The position numbers were made by a program, and so were the translations under genes. A stretch of 47,714 nucleotides of DNA, from NCBI RefSeq assembly GCF_900116285.1, contig NZ_FPAJ01000008.1:1-47714 (forward strand), written 5' to 3'. The notes below the pieces were generated by a model that worked only from the letters and a program-made list of their open reading frames with translations, was not told the origin of the DNA and ran no database searches. Shown here piece after piece: positions 25,382 to 35,498 of the stretch. The DNA is from Sulfitobacter marinus. GTDB taxonomy: Bacteria; Pseudomonadota; Alphaproteobacteria; Rhodobacterales; Rhodobacteraceae. Position 1 is the first letter of the stretch, and every line of letters begins with the position of its first letter.

Positions 25382-26107
25382 ATGAGTGATTGGAAAGCCA
25401 AACGCTTTTGGAAAGAGGCGCAAGTCGTCCCGCGCGACGGCGGACACACTGTCGAGCTGGACGGTCGCCCGATCAAAACGCCGGCAAAGCAGTTGTTGGT
25501 CCTGCCGACAGCCAAAATGGCTGAGGCCATTGCTGCTGAATGGCAGGCGCAGGATGGGGTGATCAATCCGCTCACCATGCCTTGCACGAAAACCGCCAAT
25601 GCCGCGATCGATAAGGTTGCGGTTCAGCATTCAGAAGTCGCGAATATGCTGGCGGCCTACGGTGATTGTGACTTGCTGTGTTATAGGGCGGATAGCCCGC
25701 AAGAGTTAGTCGCGCGGCAAAATGCGCTGTGGGACCCGATGCTTGACTGGGCGGAGGATGCATTGGGCGCAAGATTGCAGCCGCGGACAGGTATCATGCA
25801 TGTTCCGCAAAATCCCGAGGTGTGCGCCCGTCTGACCCGCCGGACGCATGCCTTGGATCACTTTGAACTGGCGGCTTTCCACGACCTTGTCAGTCTCTCT
25901 GGGTCACTGATTTTGGGCTTTGCTGCGGCGATGAATGCCCGCGAAATGGAATCGCTTTGGGACATGTCGCGTCTGGATGAGATCTGGCAGGCCGAATTAT
26001 GGGGTAAAGACGACGACGCAGAAGCGCTTGCCGCGGCCAAAAAGGGCAGTTTTCTTCATGCAAAGTTAATGTTTGACCTGAGTAAAGGCGAAGAGCTGGG
26101 AAACTAG
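25382..26107 (+). CDS. F1-ATPase assembly chaperone ATP12
   Basis: A 241-aa ATP12-family chaperone (ATP12/atpaf2), which in mitochondria binds the F1 alpha subunit before alpha-beta assembly. Features are RFWKEAQVVPRDGGHTVELDGRPIKTPAK at residues about 8-36, the GDCDLLCYRADSP segment, and the helical C-terminal region with WDPMLDWAEDAL and LILGFAAAMNAREMESLW. The family is found in alphaproteobacteria and mitochondria. Start at 25382 follows GAGAA. The 173-bp gap after it leads to bztA. Confidence 0.93.
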   Translation: MSDWKAKRFWKEAQVVPRDGGHTVELDGRPIKTPAKQLLVLPTAKMAEAIAAEWQAQDGVINPLTMPCTKTANAAIDKVAVQHSEVANMLAAYGDCDLLCYRADSPQELVARQNALWDPMLDWAEDALGARLQPRTGIMHVPQNPEVCARLTRRTHALDHFELAAFHDLVSLSGSLILGFAAAMNAREMESLWDMSRLDEIWQAELWGKDDDAEALAAAKKGSFLHAKLMFDLSKGEELGN

Positions 26108-26190
26108 GCGGTTGCCCTTTGGTCGAGGCTGTTTTTTAGGCATATAGCCTTGACGCGCCGGCATAAATTCGCCCAAACTCCGTAGCACTA

Positions 26191-26209
26191 ATGGGATCAT
26201 TCCATTAAA
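26191..26209. promoter_or_regulatory. inverted repeat upstream of bztA
   Basis: TAATGG-GATCATT-CCATTA: six-base arms with a 7-bp centre, 72 bp before the bztA ATG. A TTGACG box at 26150-26155 lies upstream. It is a candidate operator; the regulator is unknown. Confidence 0.35.
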
Positions 26210-26280
26210 ATAGCCTCCGACCCAAAAAAGGTGTCGGTTAAACCACCCATGAACGTGGTGGAAATCAGGAAGAGGTAACT

Positions 26281-27297
26281 ATGAATAAATCCGTATTTTT
26301 CGGTGCGCTGACAGTTGCTGGCGTTCTCGCCGGTGCGTCCGCGGCCGCAACACTTGACGACGTGAAAGCGCGCGGCAAGCTGAACTGTGGTGTAACAACT
26401 GGTCTTGTCGGCTTTGCCGCACCAAACGCCAATGGCGAATGGGAAGGTTTCGACGTTGCGGTATGCCGCGCTGTTGCAGCTGCCGTTCTCGGTGATCCAA
26501 AAGCAGTTGAATTCGTTCCAACAACCGGCAAAACACGCTTCACAGCGCTTGCCTCGGGCGAGATCGACTTTCTCGCGCGTAACACAACATGGACGTTCTC
26601 CCGCGATGTCGACCTCAAGTTCGACTTCATCGGTGTGAACTACTATGACGGCCAAGGCTTCATGGTTCCAAAATCCTTGGGCGTTTCTTCCGCCAAGGAT
26701 CTGGATGGCGCGACTGTCTGCATTCAAACCGGTACAACAACCGAACTGAACCTTGCTGACTTCTTCCGCTCCAACAACATCTCGTACGAGCCCGTGCCAA
26801 TCGAGACAAACGCCGAAGGCCAGCAGCAGTACCTTGCCGGTGCATGCGACACCTACACAACTGACGCATCCGGTCTGGCATCCACACGTGCCACATTCGA
26901 GAACCCTGGCGATCACGTGATTCTGCCAGAAATCATCTCGAAAGAGCCTCTGGGTCCGTTGGTTCGCCACGGCGACAACGACTGGGGTGACGTGACACGT
27001 TGGGTTCTTTACGCTCTGATCGCAGCTGAAGAACTGGGTGTTACATCGGCAAACGTCGAAGAGATGTCCATGAACACAACCAACCCCGAAGTTGCCCGCC
27101 TGTTGGGTTCCGAAGGTACGTTGGGTGAAATGCTGGGTCTGGACGCCGGTTGGGCCAAGAACGCAATCGCGTCTCAAGGCAACTACGGTGAAATCTTTGC
27201 CAAGAACATCGGCGAAGAAACACCAATCGGTCTGGCCCGTGGCCTGAACGCTCAGTGGACAGATGGCGGCCTGATGTACGCGCCTCCTTTCCGCTAA
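26281..27297 (+). CDS. bztA: amino-acid ABC transporter, periplasmic binding protein
   Basis: A 338-aa solute-binding protein of the polar amino-acid family (SBP_bac_3). Residues 1-22 are a signal peptide ending ASA-A. The mature part starts TLDDVKARGKLNCGVTTGLVGFA and has the WEGFDVAVCRAVAAAVLGD and ARNTTWTFSRD segments typical of AapJ/BztA. In Rhodobacter capsulatus BztABCD imports glutamate, glutamine, aspartate and asparagine; that specificity is carried over by homology and gene order. The ribosome-binding site is AGGAAGAGG. A perfect stem-loop follows before the permease genes, as expected for a binding protein made in excess. Confidence 0.92.
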   Translation: MNKSVFFGALTVAGVLAGASAAATLDDVKARGKLNCGVTTGLVGFAAPNANGEWEGFDVAVCRAVAAAVLGDPKAVEFVPTTGKTRFTALASGEIDFLARNTTWTFSRDVDLKFDFIGVNYYDGQGFMVPKSLGVSSAKDLDGATVCIQTGTTTELNLADFFRSNNISYEPVPIETNAEGQQQYLAGACDTYTTDASGLASTRATFENPGDHVILPEIISKEPLGPLVRHGDNDWGDVTRWVLYALIAAEELGVTSANVEEMSMNTTNPEVARLLGSEGTLGEMLGLDAGWAKNAIASQGNYGEIFAKNIGEETPIGLARGLNAQWTDGGLMYAPPFR

Positions 27298-27307
27298 GAA
27301 CTTTGCC

Positions 27308-27335
27308 AAAGGGCGTGGATTTTTCCACGCCCTTT
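27308..27335 (+). promoter_or_regulatory. stem-loop between bztA and bztB
   Basis: AAAGGGCGTGGA (27308-27319) and TCCACGCCCTTT (27324-27335) form a perfect 12-bp stem with a TTTT loop, 10 nt after the bztA stop. Such hairpins often stabilise the binding-protein mRNA and partly block read-through into permease genes. No long T run follows. Confidence 0.75.
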
Positions 27336-27416
27336 GCGCCTTTCAAGACAAAAACAAAACCGGCCAGCGATATCGAATGATGCGCATGAATGGATCCGGA
27401 ACACAGGGATAATCTG

Positions 27417-28631
27417 ATGACGACAATGTCCGACCCTCAACAGGGCTCGTTCCGGCTGTCGATGTTGCTGAACGACACCCGCTATAGATCCTATACATTC
27501 CAATTTATCGCTTTGGTGCTGTTGATCGCGCTGATGGCCTTTTTAGGCGTCAACCTGATGCGCAACCTCGCCGAAGCGGGCCTCAATATCTCGTATGATT
27601 TTTTGGGCGTTCCAGCGGGTTACGATATCAACCAAACGCTGATTGACTATAATAGCCAGTCCTCGAACCTTCGGGCGGCGATGGTTGGTATTATCAACAC
27701 CTTGCTTGTTGCATTTCTGGCCTGTCTGACTGCCACCGTGATCGGTGTGATCGCCGGCGTTGCGCGCTTGTCGAAAAACTGGCTCGTGTCCAAGCTGATG
27801 TCAGTCTACGTCGAGATTTTCCGCAACATTCCCGTGCTGATCTGGATCTTGATGATCTACACGCTGATGACGGCGGTTCTGCCTGCGCCTAACGCGTTCC
27901 GCGGTGATAACGCCACATCCAGCATGTTGTTTGATGCCTTCGCCTTTACCAACCGCGGTGTTTATATCCCCGCGCCAGTTTGGGGGCCGGGCTCGATGAT
28001 GGTCGTTGCGACCTTCATTCTGTCGATTATCGCAGTGGTTTTCTATCGCCGCTACGCCGTAAAACTGTTGTTTGAAACCGGTAAGCTGTTGCCAACAGGC
28101 TGGCCGACCTTGGCGATTCTGATTGTCCCAACTCTTTTGATGTTCTTCATTATGGGCAGCCCCATCGGGTTGGACCTGCCTGCGCTGAAAGGGTTTAACT
28201 TTCGCGGCGGTATCCAAATTGGCGCGCCATTGATTGCACTTTGGCTGGCTTTGTCGGTCTATACCGGTGCCTTTATTGCCGAAAACGTCCGGGCCGGTAT
28301 TCAAGCTATTCCAAAAGGTCAGACCGAGGCCGCCGCGTCGCTGGGTCTACGCCCCAAGCGGGTGATGAACTTGGTCATCTTGCCGCAAGCCTTGCGGGTG
28401 ATCATTCCACCGCTGATTTCACAATACCTGAACATCACCAAAAACTCGTCGTTGGCGATTGCCGTTGGTTATGCCGACATTACGGCGACACTGGGCGGGA
28501 TCACCTTGAACCAGACAGGCCGCGCGATCGAGTGTGTGCTGTTGTTGATGCTGTTCTATCTCACGATCTCTTTGTCGATCTCTGCGATTATGAACGTCTA
28601 CAACAAAAACGTCAGCCTGAAGGAGCGGTAA
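27417..28631 (+). CDS. bztB: amino-acid ABC transporter permease, first subunit
   Basis: A 404-aa inner-membrane permease of the His/Glu/Gln/Arg type. The binding-protein-dependent transport domain is split: one membrane part near residues 80-140 (RAAMVGIINTLLVAFLACLTATVIGVIAG) and the rest near 280-390, separated by an insert of further helices, as in BztB/AapQ. The EAA loop facing the ATPase reads EAAASLGLRPKRVMNLVILPQALR. The start MTTMSDPQQ at 27417 follows AGGGAT; the ATG at 27426 is an alternative. bztC begins one base after the stop. Confidence 0.92.
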   Translation: MTTMSDPQQGSFRLSMLLNDTRYRSYTFQFIALVLLIALMAFLGVNLMRNLAEAGLNISYDFLGVPAGYDINQTLIDYNSQSSNLRAAMVGIINTLLVAFLACLTATVIGVIAGVARLSKNWLVSKLMSVYVEIFRNIPVLIWILMIYTLMTAVLPAPNAFRGDNATSSMLFDAFAFTNRGVYIPAPVWGPGSMMVVATFILSIIAVVFYRRYAVKLLFETGKLLPTGWPTLAILIVPTLLMFFIMGSPIGLDLPALKGFNFRGGIQIGAPLIALWLALSVYTGAFIAENVRAGIQAIPKGQTEAAASLGLRPKRVMNLVILPQALRVIIPPLISQYLNITKNSSLAIAVGYADITATLGGITLNQTGRAIECVLLLMLFYLTISLSISAIMNVYNKNVSLKER

Positions 28632-28632
28632 T

Positions 28633-29928
28633 ATGTCAGATACACATGCCCAAACCGTTACCTATGTCCGTGATACGATGCTGCCCCAGGCCGCACCGCC
28701 ATCCACGGCGCAGGGCCCGGTCAAATGGCTTCGCGAAAGTCTCTTTTCGTCGATTCCATACACGATCCTGACCATTGCCGCGCTGTACGTGATCTATGTG
28801 CTGCTTTCCGGCTTCCTGCCTTGGTTGCTGGGTGGCGTCTGGACGACATCCAACATCCGCGAATGCCGCGAAGTATTAGATGGCGCAGCTGGGGGCTGTT
28901 TCTCGGTTCTGGCCGAGCGGTGGAACCAGCTGTTGTTCGGTATTTCGTATCCACAAGACGGATACTGGCGCCCGACATTGGCCTTTGTGCTGCTGTTCGT
29001 CGCTGTTGCACCGGTCTTGTTTTCAAACCTGCCCCGTCAGTTGTTGATCGTCACTGCGCTTTATCCGTTTATCGCGTTTTGGCTGATCTGGGGTGGCTCG
29101 CTGCTGGTGCCTGTCTCGGCGCTTCTCAGCATTGTCATCGGCTATGTCGTCTACGGCAAGCTTGTGAAAACAAGCTTTGCAGCCGGGCTGGCGGGCGGTG
29201 TCATCGCCGCTGCGGTGGTATGGTTTGTCTTGAGCATGATGACACCAAGCTTGTCGGGCGTTCTCGCGCTTGAGGAAGTGGCGTCGCGGAACATGGGTGG
29301 CTTTATGCTGAACATGATCCTCGGTGTGGTCTGCGTTTCCCTCTCGCTGCCCTTGGGCATTCTGTTGGCCCTTGGCCGTCAGTCCAGCCTGCCGATTATC
29401 AAGATGATCTGCGTGGTGTTTATCGAGTTTATCCGCGGCGTGCCGTTGATCACCTTGCTGTTCGTGGCAAACGTGGTTCTGGCGTATTTCTTGCCACCGG
29501 GAACCAGCTTTGACCTGATCTTGCGCGTGATCATCATGATCACGATGTTCGCATCAGCCTATATCGCCGAAGTTATTCGCGGCGGTCTGGCAGCGTTGCC
29601 ACGCGGTCAATACGAGGGGGCGGAAAGCCTTGGTCTGGATTATGCGCAATCCATGCGTTTGATCATCCTGCCGCAGGCGCTGAAAATCTCGATCCCGGGC
29701 ATCGTGAACGTTGCTGTGGGCCTGTTCAAAGACACCACACTGGTTTCGATTATTTCGATGTTTGATCTCGTGGGTATGATCCGCGGTCCGATCCTCGCGT
29801 CGACTGATTGGAACGGCGTTTATTGGGAATTGTGGGGCTTTGCCGCTCTTCTGTTCTTCATCGTTTGCTACGGCATTTCGCAATATTCACAATGGCTGGA
29901 ACGTCAACTCCAGACCGACCACCATTAA
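28633..29928 (+). CDS. bztC: amino-acid ABC transporter permease, second subunit
   Basis: A 431-aa permease partner of BztB. The first helix starts near residue 45, and the transport domain occupies about residues 225-420. The EAA loop reads EGAESLGLDYAQSMRLIILPQALK. AAGGAGCGG upstream forms the ribosome-binding site, overlapping the end of bztB. Together BztB and BztC form the membrane heterodimer. Confidence 0.92.
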   Translation: MSDTHAQTVTYVRDTMLPQAAPPSTAQGPVKWLRESLFSSIPYTILTIAALYVIYVLLSGFLPWLLGGVWTTSNIRECREVLDGAAGGCFSVLAERWNQLLFGISYPQDGYWRPTLAFVLLFVAVAPVLFSNLPRQLLIVTALYPFIAFWLIWGGSLLVPVSALLSIVIGYVVYGKLVKTSFAAGLAGGVIAAAVVWFVLSMMTPSLSGVLALEEVASRNMGGFMLNMILGVVCVSLSLPLGILLALGRQSSLPIIKMICVVFIEFIRGVPLITLLFVANVVLAYFLPPGTSFDLILRVIIMITMFASAYIAEVIRGGLAALPRGQYEGAESLGLDYAQSMRLIILPQALKISIPGIVNVAVGLFKDTTLVSIISMFDLVGMIRGPILASTDWNGVYWELWGFAALLFFIVCYGISQYSQWLERQLQTDHH

Positions 29929-29943
29929 GGAAAGGCTGTAATT

Positions 29944-30714
29944 ATGGCTGAACAAGCAAAAGCACTACAGGTCTCGGACGAGGTCGCCATTAGCATTCAA
30001 GGCATGAACAAGTGGTACGGCACATTTCACGTGCTGCGCGACATTGATCTGACCGTTTACCGTGGCGAGCGCATCGTAATCGCCGGCCCATCCGGATCGG
30101 GTAAATCGACGCTGATCCGCTGCATCAACGCATTGGAAGAGCACCAAAAAGGCCTGATCGAAGTCGATGGCACGGTGTTGTCCTCTGACGTGAAAAACAT
30201 CGACAAGATCCGGTCAGAGGTTGGTATGTGCTTTCAGCATTTTAACCTCTTCCCGCATCTGACGATCCTTGAGAACTGCACCTTGGCACCGATCTGGGTA
30301 CGCAAAACCCCCAAGAAAGAAGCCGAAGAAATCGCGATGCATTTCCTTGAAAAGGTTAAGATCCCTGATCAAGCGGATAAGTATCCCGGTCAGCTTTCCG
30401 GTGGTCAGCAGCAACGTGTGGCGATCGCACGCAGCCTGTGTATGCGCCCGCGCATCATGCTGTTTGATGAACCTACATCCGCGCTTGACCCCGAGATGAT
30501 CAAAGAAGTCTTGGACACCATGGTCGAGCTGGCCGAAGAAGGCATGACCATGCTTTGCGTGACACACGAGATGGGCTTTGCCCGTCAGGTTGCCAACCGC
30601 GTGATCTTTATGGACGAAGGTCAAATCGTTGAGCAGAACGAGCCTGAAGAGTTCTTTAACAACCCACAAAGCCCACGGACGCAACTGTTCCTGAGCCAGA
30701 TTTTGGGTCACTAA
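29944..30714 (+). CDS. bztD: amino-acid ABC transporter ATP-binding protein
   Basis: The 256-aa ATPase of the importer. Walker [10 protein letters not shown] is at residues 48-56, the signature [10 protein letters not shown] at about 155-164, Walker [15 protein letters not shown], and the switch His in CVTHEMGFA. Length and sequence are those of the GlnQ/AapP/BztD group. It lies 15 nt after bztC, ending the operon; a small GAAA-capped hairpin at about 30727-30744 separates it from the convergent sixA. Confidence 0.94.
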   Translation: MAEQAKALQVSDEVAISIQGMNKWYGTFHVLRDIDLTVYRGERIVIAGPSGSGKSTLIRCINALEEHQKGLIEVDGTVLSSDVKNIDKIRSEVGMCFQHFNLFPHLTILENCTLAPIWVRKTPKKEAEEIAMHFLEKVKIPDQADKYPGQLSGGQQQRVAIARSLCMRPRIMLFDEPTSALDPEMIKEVLDTMVELAEEGMTMLCVTHEMGFARQVANRVIFMDEGQIVEQNEPEEFFNNPQSPRTQLFLSQILGH

Positions 30715-30744
30715 AAATATCAGTGGGGCGGGGGAAACCTCGCC

Positions 30745-31245
30745 TTACTGCTGCGGCGCGGGTAAATCGCGGGGCACGACGAACTGATCCATCGTACCCA
30801 TACGCCATTTCACGTCCGCCCAATCCTCAGCATTAAATGTCGCGACAAGTGTTGCCCCCGTGGGATAGTCGGTGATGCCGCCGTCGTCTGACGGTTCGAC
30901 AATCATTCCGGCCATCGTGCCGATGCCGGGATTGTGGCCGATGATCACGACGGTATCGCCTGATGCACCCCGCAGCGTGGCCAAGATCGTTTCTGGATCA
31001 GCCAGATACAGATCGCGGGTAAACTGCAGGTCGGTGTCAGGGCCAAGCGCCAGACCTTTCAACGTTTCGGCGGCGCGTGTGGCTGTCGAACACAGAACGG
31101 TATCTGGGGCAATCATTCGTGCGCGCAGCCAATCGCCAAGCGCCGTGGCATTGGCGCGTCCTCGGGCATTTAGCGGGCGGTCGTGATCGGATGTCGCGCC
31201 TGACCAATCCGACTTTGCATGCCGCATCAGGATCAGGCGTTTCAT
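30745..31245 (-). CDS. SixA-type histidine phosphatase
   Basis: A 166-aa histidine phosphatase of the SixA/phosphoglycerate-mutase superfamily. The catalytic RH pair is Arg8-His9 in MKRLILMRHAKSDWS, and the second active-site His is in VVIIGHNPG. SixA removes phosphate from phosphohistidine on HPt or PTS proteins in E. coli; the partner here is unknown. The start at 31245 gives the family N terminus; the longer frame overlaps argB. It lies right after argB, with one base between them. Confidence 0.88.
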   Translation of the reverse strand: MKRLILMRHAKSDWSGATSDHDRPLNARGRANATALGDWLRARMIAPDTVLCSTATRAAETLKGLALGPDTDLQFTRDLYLADPETILATLRGASGDTVVIIGHNPGIGTMAGMIVEPSDDGGITDYPTGATLVATFNAEDWADVKWRMGTMDQFVVPRDLPAPQQ

Positions 31246-31246
31246 C

Positions 31247-32110
31247 TTAACCCTTGCGGATGATGCTGCCGGCACCATGCTCGGTAAACAGCTCAAGCAG
31301 GCAGGCATTAGGTGCACGGCCGTCGAGGATAACCGCGGCGCGTACGCCGCCTTCGATTGCGTTCAGGGCGGTTTCCGTCTTGGGGATCATGCCCCCCGAA
31401 ATCGTCCCATCTGCGATCATTTCGCGAATTTGGGCGGCTGTAAGTTCGGTCAGAACCTCGCCGTCGGCATTCTTGACGCCCGCAACATCCGTTAGCAACA
31501 GCAGGCGGTCGGCCTTGAGCGAGGCAGCAATGGCACCGGCGGCAGTGTCGCCATTGATGTTAAATGTCTCGCCGTTGCGGCCCATGCCCAATGGGGCAAT
31601 GACTGTGATGATACCCTTGTCGGCCAGGTCACGCAGAAGACGGGGGTTAACCTCTTTAGGGGCCCCAACGAGGCCCAATTCGGGGTCTTCCTGGTCGCAG
31701 ATGATCAAGCCGCTGTCTTTGCCTGATACGCCTACACAACGCCCGCCTTGGGCGGTGATGGCCTGCACGATACGCGCGTTGACCAGGCCGGACAAAACCA
31801 TCTCGACCACTTCCATGGTCGCGGCGTCGGTGACACGTTTGCCGTTGATGAATTCAGATTTGATATCGAGCCGCTTGAGCATGCTGTTGATCATCGGGCC
31901 GCCGCCATGAATGATCACGGGGTTCACCCCCACCTGACGCATCAGGGCGACGTCGCGCGCGAATTCTTCCATCGCTTCGTCGCTGCCCATGGCGTGACCG
32001 CCCAGTTTGATCACCACCGTGGCGTCGGCATAGCGTTGAAGATAGGGCAAAGCCTGACTGAGGGTTTGCGCTGTGGCGATCCAGTCGCGGTTCATTTCTT
32101 GTTTTCTCAT
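31247..32110 (-). CDS. argB: acetylglutamate kinase
   Basis: Phosphorylates N-acetylglutamate, the second step of arginine synthesis. The amino-acid-kinase fold shows [11 protein letters not shown] near residue 36, [13 protein letters not shown] near 68, and [13 protein letters not shown]. The C-terminal [14 protein letters not shown] motif is typical. I take [11 protein letters not shown] at 32110 (287 aa) as start because I recall a similar M....MNRDWI N terminus in roseobacter homologues; MNRDWI at 32095 is equally possible since neither has a strong ribosome-binding site. It lies 29 nt after engB. Confidence 0.94.
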   Translation of the reverse strand: MRKQEMNRDWIATAQTLSQALPYLQRYADATVVIKLGGHAMGSDEAMEEFARDVALMRQVGVNPVIIHGGGPMINSMLKRLDIKSEFINGKRVTDAATMEVVEMVLSGLVNARIVQAITAQGGRCVGVSGKDSGLIICDQEDPELGLVGAPKEVNPRLLRDLADKGIITVIAPLGMGRNGETFNINGDTAAGAIAASLKADRLLLLTDVAGVKNADGEVLTELTAAQIREMIADGTISGGMIPKTETALNAIEGGVRAAVILDGRAPNACLLELFTEHGAGSIIRKG

Positions 32111-32139
32111 TCTATGCCTAAGGTGCCCGAGGGTGTATT

Positions 32140-32790
32140 CTACGTTAACGTGCTGATAATCGCACGCAATGTCGGAATACCCCAACCCTTTTCCGACGAT
32201 GTTACGACGATTTCGGGATAGGCAGCTGGATGTTTGGCCAGCGCAGCACGAACCTGATCCAAAATCTTGGCGCGTTCGGCTTCTTTCACTTTGTCCGCTT
32301 TGGTCAAAACGCATTGAAAGGTCACCGCCGAGCTGTCCAGCAACGACATGATTTCATCGTCAACTTTTTTGACCCCGTGGCGCGCATCGATCAACACAAA
32401 CGCCCGGCGCAATGTTTGGCGACCGGACAGATACTGTTTGAGCAGACGCTGCCATTTCTCGACCACCGGCAGGGGCGCATTCGCATATCCATAGCCCGGC
32501 AAATCGACAAGGTAATGATCGTCGCCTGCGGTGAAATAGTTGATTTCTTGCGTCCGCCCCGGTGTGTTCGAGGCCCGCGCGAGCGCTTTCATCCCGGTCA
32601 AGGCGTTGATCAGGGTTGATTTACCCACGTTCGACCGCCCGGCAAAGCAAACCTCTAACCGGTCAGCCGGGGGTAGCCCGTCCATGGCCACGACACCCTT
32701 GACGAACTCGGTCTCGCCCGCGAACAGCAGTCGGCCCTTTTCGGCGGTCTGCGCGTCAGGTTCTTCTGCGATATTAAACTGGATTTGCAT
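32140..32790 (-). CDS. engB: ribosome biogenesis/cell-division GTPase EngB
   Basis: EngB (YihA/YsxC, 216 aa) is a GTPase needed for large-subunit assembly and division. The G1 loop GRSNVGKST is at residues 51-59, the G2 Thr lies in SNTPGRTQ, G3 is DLPGYGYA and G4 is TKADK. Overlap of one base with the upstream MOSC gene suggests one operon. Confidence 0.95.
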   Translation of the reverse strand: MQIQFNIAEEPDAQTAEKGRLLFAGETEFVKGVVAMDGLPPADRLEVCFAGRSNVGKSTLINALTGMKALARASNTPGRTQEINYFTAGDDHYLVDLPGYGYANAPLPVVEKWQRLLKQYLSGRQTLRRAFVLIDARHGVKKVDDEIMSLLDSSAVTFQCVLTKADKVKEAERAKILDQVRAALAKHPAAYPEIVVTSSEKGWGIPTLRAIISTLT

Positions 32791-33542
32791 CAGATTACCT
32801 CTGCCTTTGTGCCAAGCGTGATATCGCCTGATGTGATCACCTCAGCATAGACGCCAAAATTTTGATGTCCAAATACGCTGTTCAAGATGTCCAGTATTGC
32901 TGTGTCGCGTTCGCCTGTAATCGGGTTTGTGTTGGTGACGGGGCACCGTTTGATAGGTTCGCGGATACGCAATACGGCGTCTCCGATTTTGACGTCGCGG
33001 CCGATCCAGTCGAATTCTGCCCACGCTGGGATATCGTCCAACCAGATGTTCCCGCGCCAGCGTTCTTTGGTGATCTCGACCCCCAAGGCATCCGCAACCG
33101 CACGATGTGAGGCGCTGTTCATGATAGAGATCGATGGATAATCGCTGTCGGTCATCCCGCGGTTGGGTACCGCAACGATGGCGGTCGGTGCCGCACGATG
33201 AGCGGGGGAAAGAGGGGCGACCCACTCGAGGAAACGAGCCGTGTCAGCAGAGTCGTCCGGGCGGAAGGTTAACGGGGCGAGGTTCTGATGGGTCAGCGTA
33301 ATCGCACGTGTCGTTTCATCTAGCGTGGCCCAAATCCCCGCAAGGCCAGGGGTGCGTGAGCCGATCATAAAGTTATGACAGCTTGCCCATTGGGGCGCGT
33401 TTGCGTCGAACTTGGTTGCATCGTGGGTCACTGCCCATACCCGGTCCCAAGGCATGGTCTCGCCTTGGGTCAGCCGCACCTCGTCTATCGTTTCGCGCCC
33501 GTGGCTTTTTATCGGGTGCCGGTAAAGGGCGCCGACCTGCAT
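32790..33542 (-). CDS. MOSC-domain protein
   Basis: A 250-aa protein with an N-terminal MOSC beta-barrel (residues about 1-95, VGALYRHPIKSHGRE) and a C-terminal MOSC domain with the conserved Cys200 in KRCPVTNTNPITGERD. MOSC proteins bind the molybdenum cofactor or carry sulfur; relatives include YcbX and the mARC proteins, which reduce N-hydroxylated bases. Without a ferredoxin domain it is shorter than YcbX. It overlaps both yidC and engB by one base. Confidence 0.88.
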   Translation of the reverse strand: MQVGALYRHPIKSHGRETIDEVRLTQGETMPWDRVWAVTHDATKFDANAPQWASCHNFMIGSRTPGLAGIWATLDETTRAITLTHQNLAPLTFRPDDSADTARFLEWVAPLSPAHRAAPTAIVAVPNRGMTDSDYPSISIMNSASHRAVADALGVEITKERWRGNIWLDDIPAWAEFDWIGRDVKIGDAVLRIREPIKRCPVTNTNPITGERDTAILDILNSVFGHQNFGVYAEVITSGDITLGTKAEVI

Positions 33543-35383
33543 TACTTTTTGCCTTTGGACGGTGCCTTGGTATCGTTTGCGGCGGCCTTATTCTTGCGCT
33601 TCAGCCCGCTTGTGATGTTGCCAAGAAGGTCCGGTTTATACCCTTGGCTGCGCATGATCAGGTACTGCTGCGTAAAGGTGATCGTGTTGTTCGCGATCCA
33701 GTACACGACCAGACCCGAGGCAAAACCACCCAGCATGAACATGAAGACCCATGGCATCCAGGCAAAGATCATCTGTTGGGTCGGGTCCGTGGGGGCCGGG
33801 TTCAGCTTTTGCTGAAGGAACATGGATACCCCCAAGAGCAGCGGTAGAATACCGATAAAGACCAGTGCCATGATCGAACCCGCATCAGGTGCAGCCCATG
33901 GCAGAAGGCCGTAGAAGTTGAAGATCGATGTGGGGTCAGGCGCGCTTAGGTCTTGGAACGGACCAAAGAAAGGCGCATGGCGCAGTTCAAGCGTGACAAA
34001 GATCACCTTGTAGAGCGAGAAGAAGATCGGGATTTGCATCAAGATCGGCAGGCAGCCCGCTGCGGGGTTTACCTTCTCGCGCTTGTACAGCTCCATCATG
34101 CCTTGCTGAAGTTTTTGGCGGTCTTCGCCAGTGTCTTTCTTCAGCTTCTCCATCTGGGGTTGAAGCTCTTTCATCTTAGCCATTGAGACATATGATTTAT
34201 AGGCCAGCGGGAAAAGCAGCGCTTTGATCAGCAGGGTCAGCCCGATGATGGCGATACCCATGTTGCCGATCAGCAGGTTCAGGTGATGTAGCACCCAAAA
34301 GATCGGCTTGGTCAGGAAGAAGAACCAGCCCCAATCGATCGAGTCGATGAACTTGTAGACGCCTTTTGCTTCATACTCGCGCAGAATATCCCATTCCTTT
34401 GCGCCAGCGAACAACTGGGTTGTCACAGTCGCGGTGGTACCCGCTGCAATCGTTTGCGTTGGCAACACGGCTTCGGTCTGGAAGATTTCGGTAGTCGGCA
34501 GATATTTGACCGTCAAACGCGACGCTTGCGCAGGGTCTGGGATCAGGTTGGTCATGAAATAGTGACCGGTGAAACCGATCCAGCCGTTCGTGACACCATC
34601 GATCCGCTCAGATGGGACGCCATTGATGGGGTCAAGATCGGGAATATCGTCCCAGCCGGTTTCAAGAAGCTCGCCATTATTCATGGCGACCATACCTTCG
34701 TGGAGGATAAAGAAGTTTTGCGCGTCGGACGGAATGCCGTGGCGGGCAATGATCCCGTAAGGGGCCATCGTCACAGTTGTATCGGACGTGTTTTCGACTG
34801 ATTGGGCGACGTTGAACATATAGTTTTCATCGATGGAGATAACCCGAGAGAATACCTGACCCGCGCCGTTATCCCACGTCATCGTAACAGGGCTATCCAC
34901 GGTAAGGGTTTCCCCGTCCACCAAGGACCACAGCGTATTGGGGCCAGGCACCTGTTCAGGGGCTATGCCCGCGCCTGCGGCCCAGCCATAAAGGGCATAA
35001 TAGGCATCATCGGTGCCAGCGGGCGACAAGAGCGTCACAATCGGTGCGTCGTCGTCAATGGTGGTCCGGTAATCCTTGAGCATAAGATCATCGACCCGGC
35101 CGCCTAAAAGCGAGATGGACCCCGTCAGGCGCGCAGTTTCGACCGGGATACGGGGCGCTTGTTCAAGGGCGTCCGCACGGGCTTCCGAGGAATTGGGTGT
35201 GGTCGTCGCAGTTGCGCCGGTTGGCACTGTCGCGATTGGTGCAGCGGTGTCACCCGAGGTCGCTGTGGCCGTTTCCTGAACGGCGGGAGTGGTTTCCGGA
35301 GGGGGGAACATGACGAACCACCCAAGGATCACTATGAAGCTTAGAACCGTCGCTAGAATGAGATTCTTGTTCTGATCGTCCAT
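33542..35383 (-). CDS. yidC: membrane protein insertase YidC
   Basis: YidC (613 aa) inserts membrane proteins, alone or with SecYEG. N-terminal TM1 (LILATVLSFIVILGWFVMF) with the Proteobacterial large periplasmic beta-supersandwich domain (about 60-340) precedes the five-helix insertase core (about 350-590) with GWFFFLTKPIFWVLHHLNLLIGN and the cytoplasmic coiled region KMKELQPQMEKLKKDTGEDRQKLQQ. The lysine-rich tail fits ribosome binding. A Pro/Thr/Ala-rich linker lies at residues 28-75. It is part of the rpmH-rnpA-yidD...yidC block, although the block is here split by ttcA and an EAL gene. Confidence 0.96.
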   Translation of the reverse strand: MDDQNKNLILATVLSFIVILGWFVMFPPPETTPAVQETATATSGDTAAPIATVPTGATATTTPNSSEARADALEQAPRIPVETARLTGSISLLGGRVDDLMLKDYRTTIDDDAPIVTLLSPAGTDDAYYALYGWAAGAGIAPEQVPGPNTLWSLVDGETLTVDSPVTMTWDNGAGQVFSRVISIDENYMFNVAQSVENTSDTTVTMAPYGIIARHGIPSDAQNFFILHEGMVAMNNGELLETGWDDIPDLDPINGVPSERIDGVTNGWIGFTGHYFMTNLIPDPAQASRLTVKYLPTTEIFQTEAVLPTQTIAAGTTATVTTQLFAGAKEWDILREYEAKGVYKFIDSIDWGWFFFLTKPIFWVLHHLNLLIGNMGIAIIGLTLLIKALLFPLAYKSYVSMAKMKELQPQMEKLKKDTGEDRQKLQQGMMELYKREKVNPAAGCLPILMQIPIFFSLYKVIFVTLELRHAPFFGPFQDLSAPDPTSIFNFYGLLPWAAPDAGSIMALVFIGILPLLLGVSMFLQQKLNPAPTDPTQQMIFAWMPWVFMFMLGGFASGLVVYWIANNTITFTQQYLIMRSQGYKPDLLGNITSGLKRKNKAAANDTKAPSKGKK

Positions 35384-35498
35384 ATGACCGCCACCTGATG
35401 TCTATAATATCAGCGTGGGTTCAACAGAGTGCAGCGCCAAAGGTCAAGCGGATTCGGCCCTGAAGCAGTAGTATTGGCATTGGTTTTCCGCTGGGGGC

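Noticed and set aside
26197..27309. 370-codon minus-strand open frame antisense to bztA
   Set aside because: bztA is certain by signal peptide, family motifs and operon. The antisense frame is Cys-rich, without domains.
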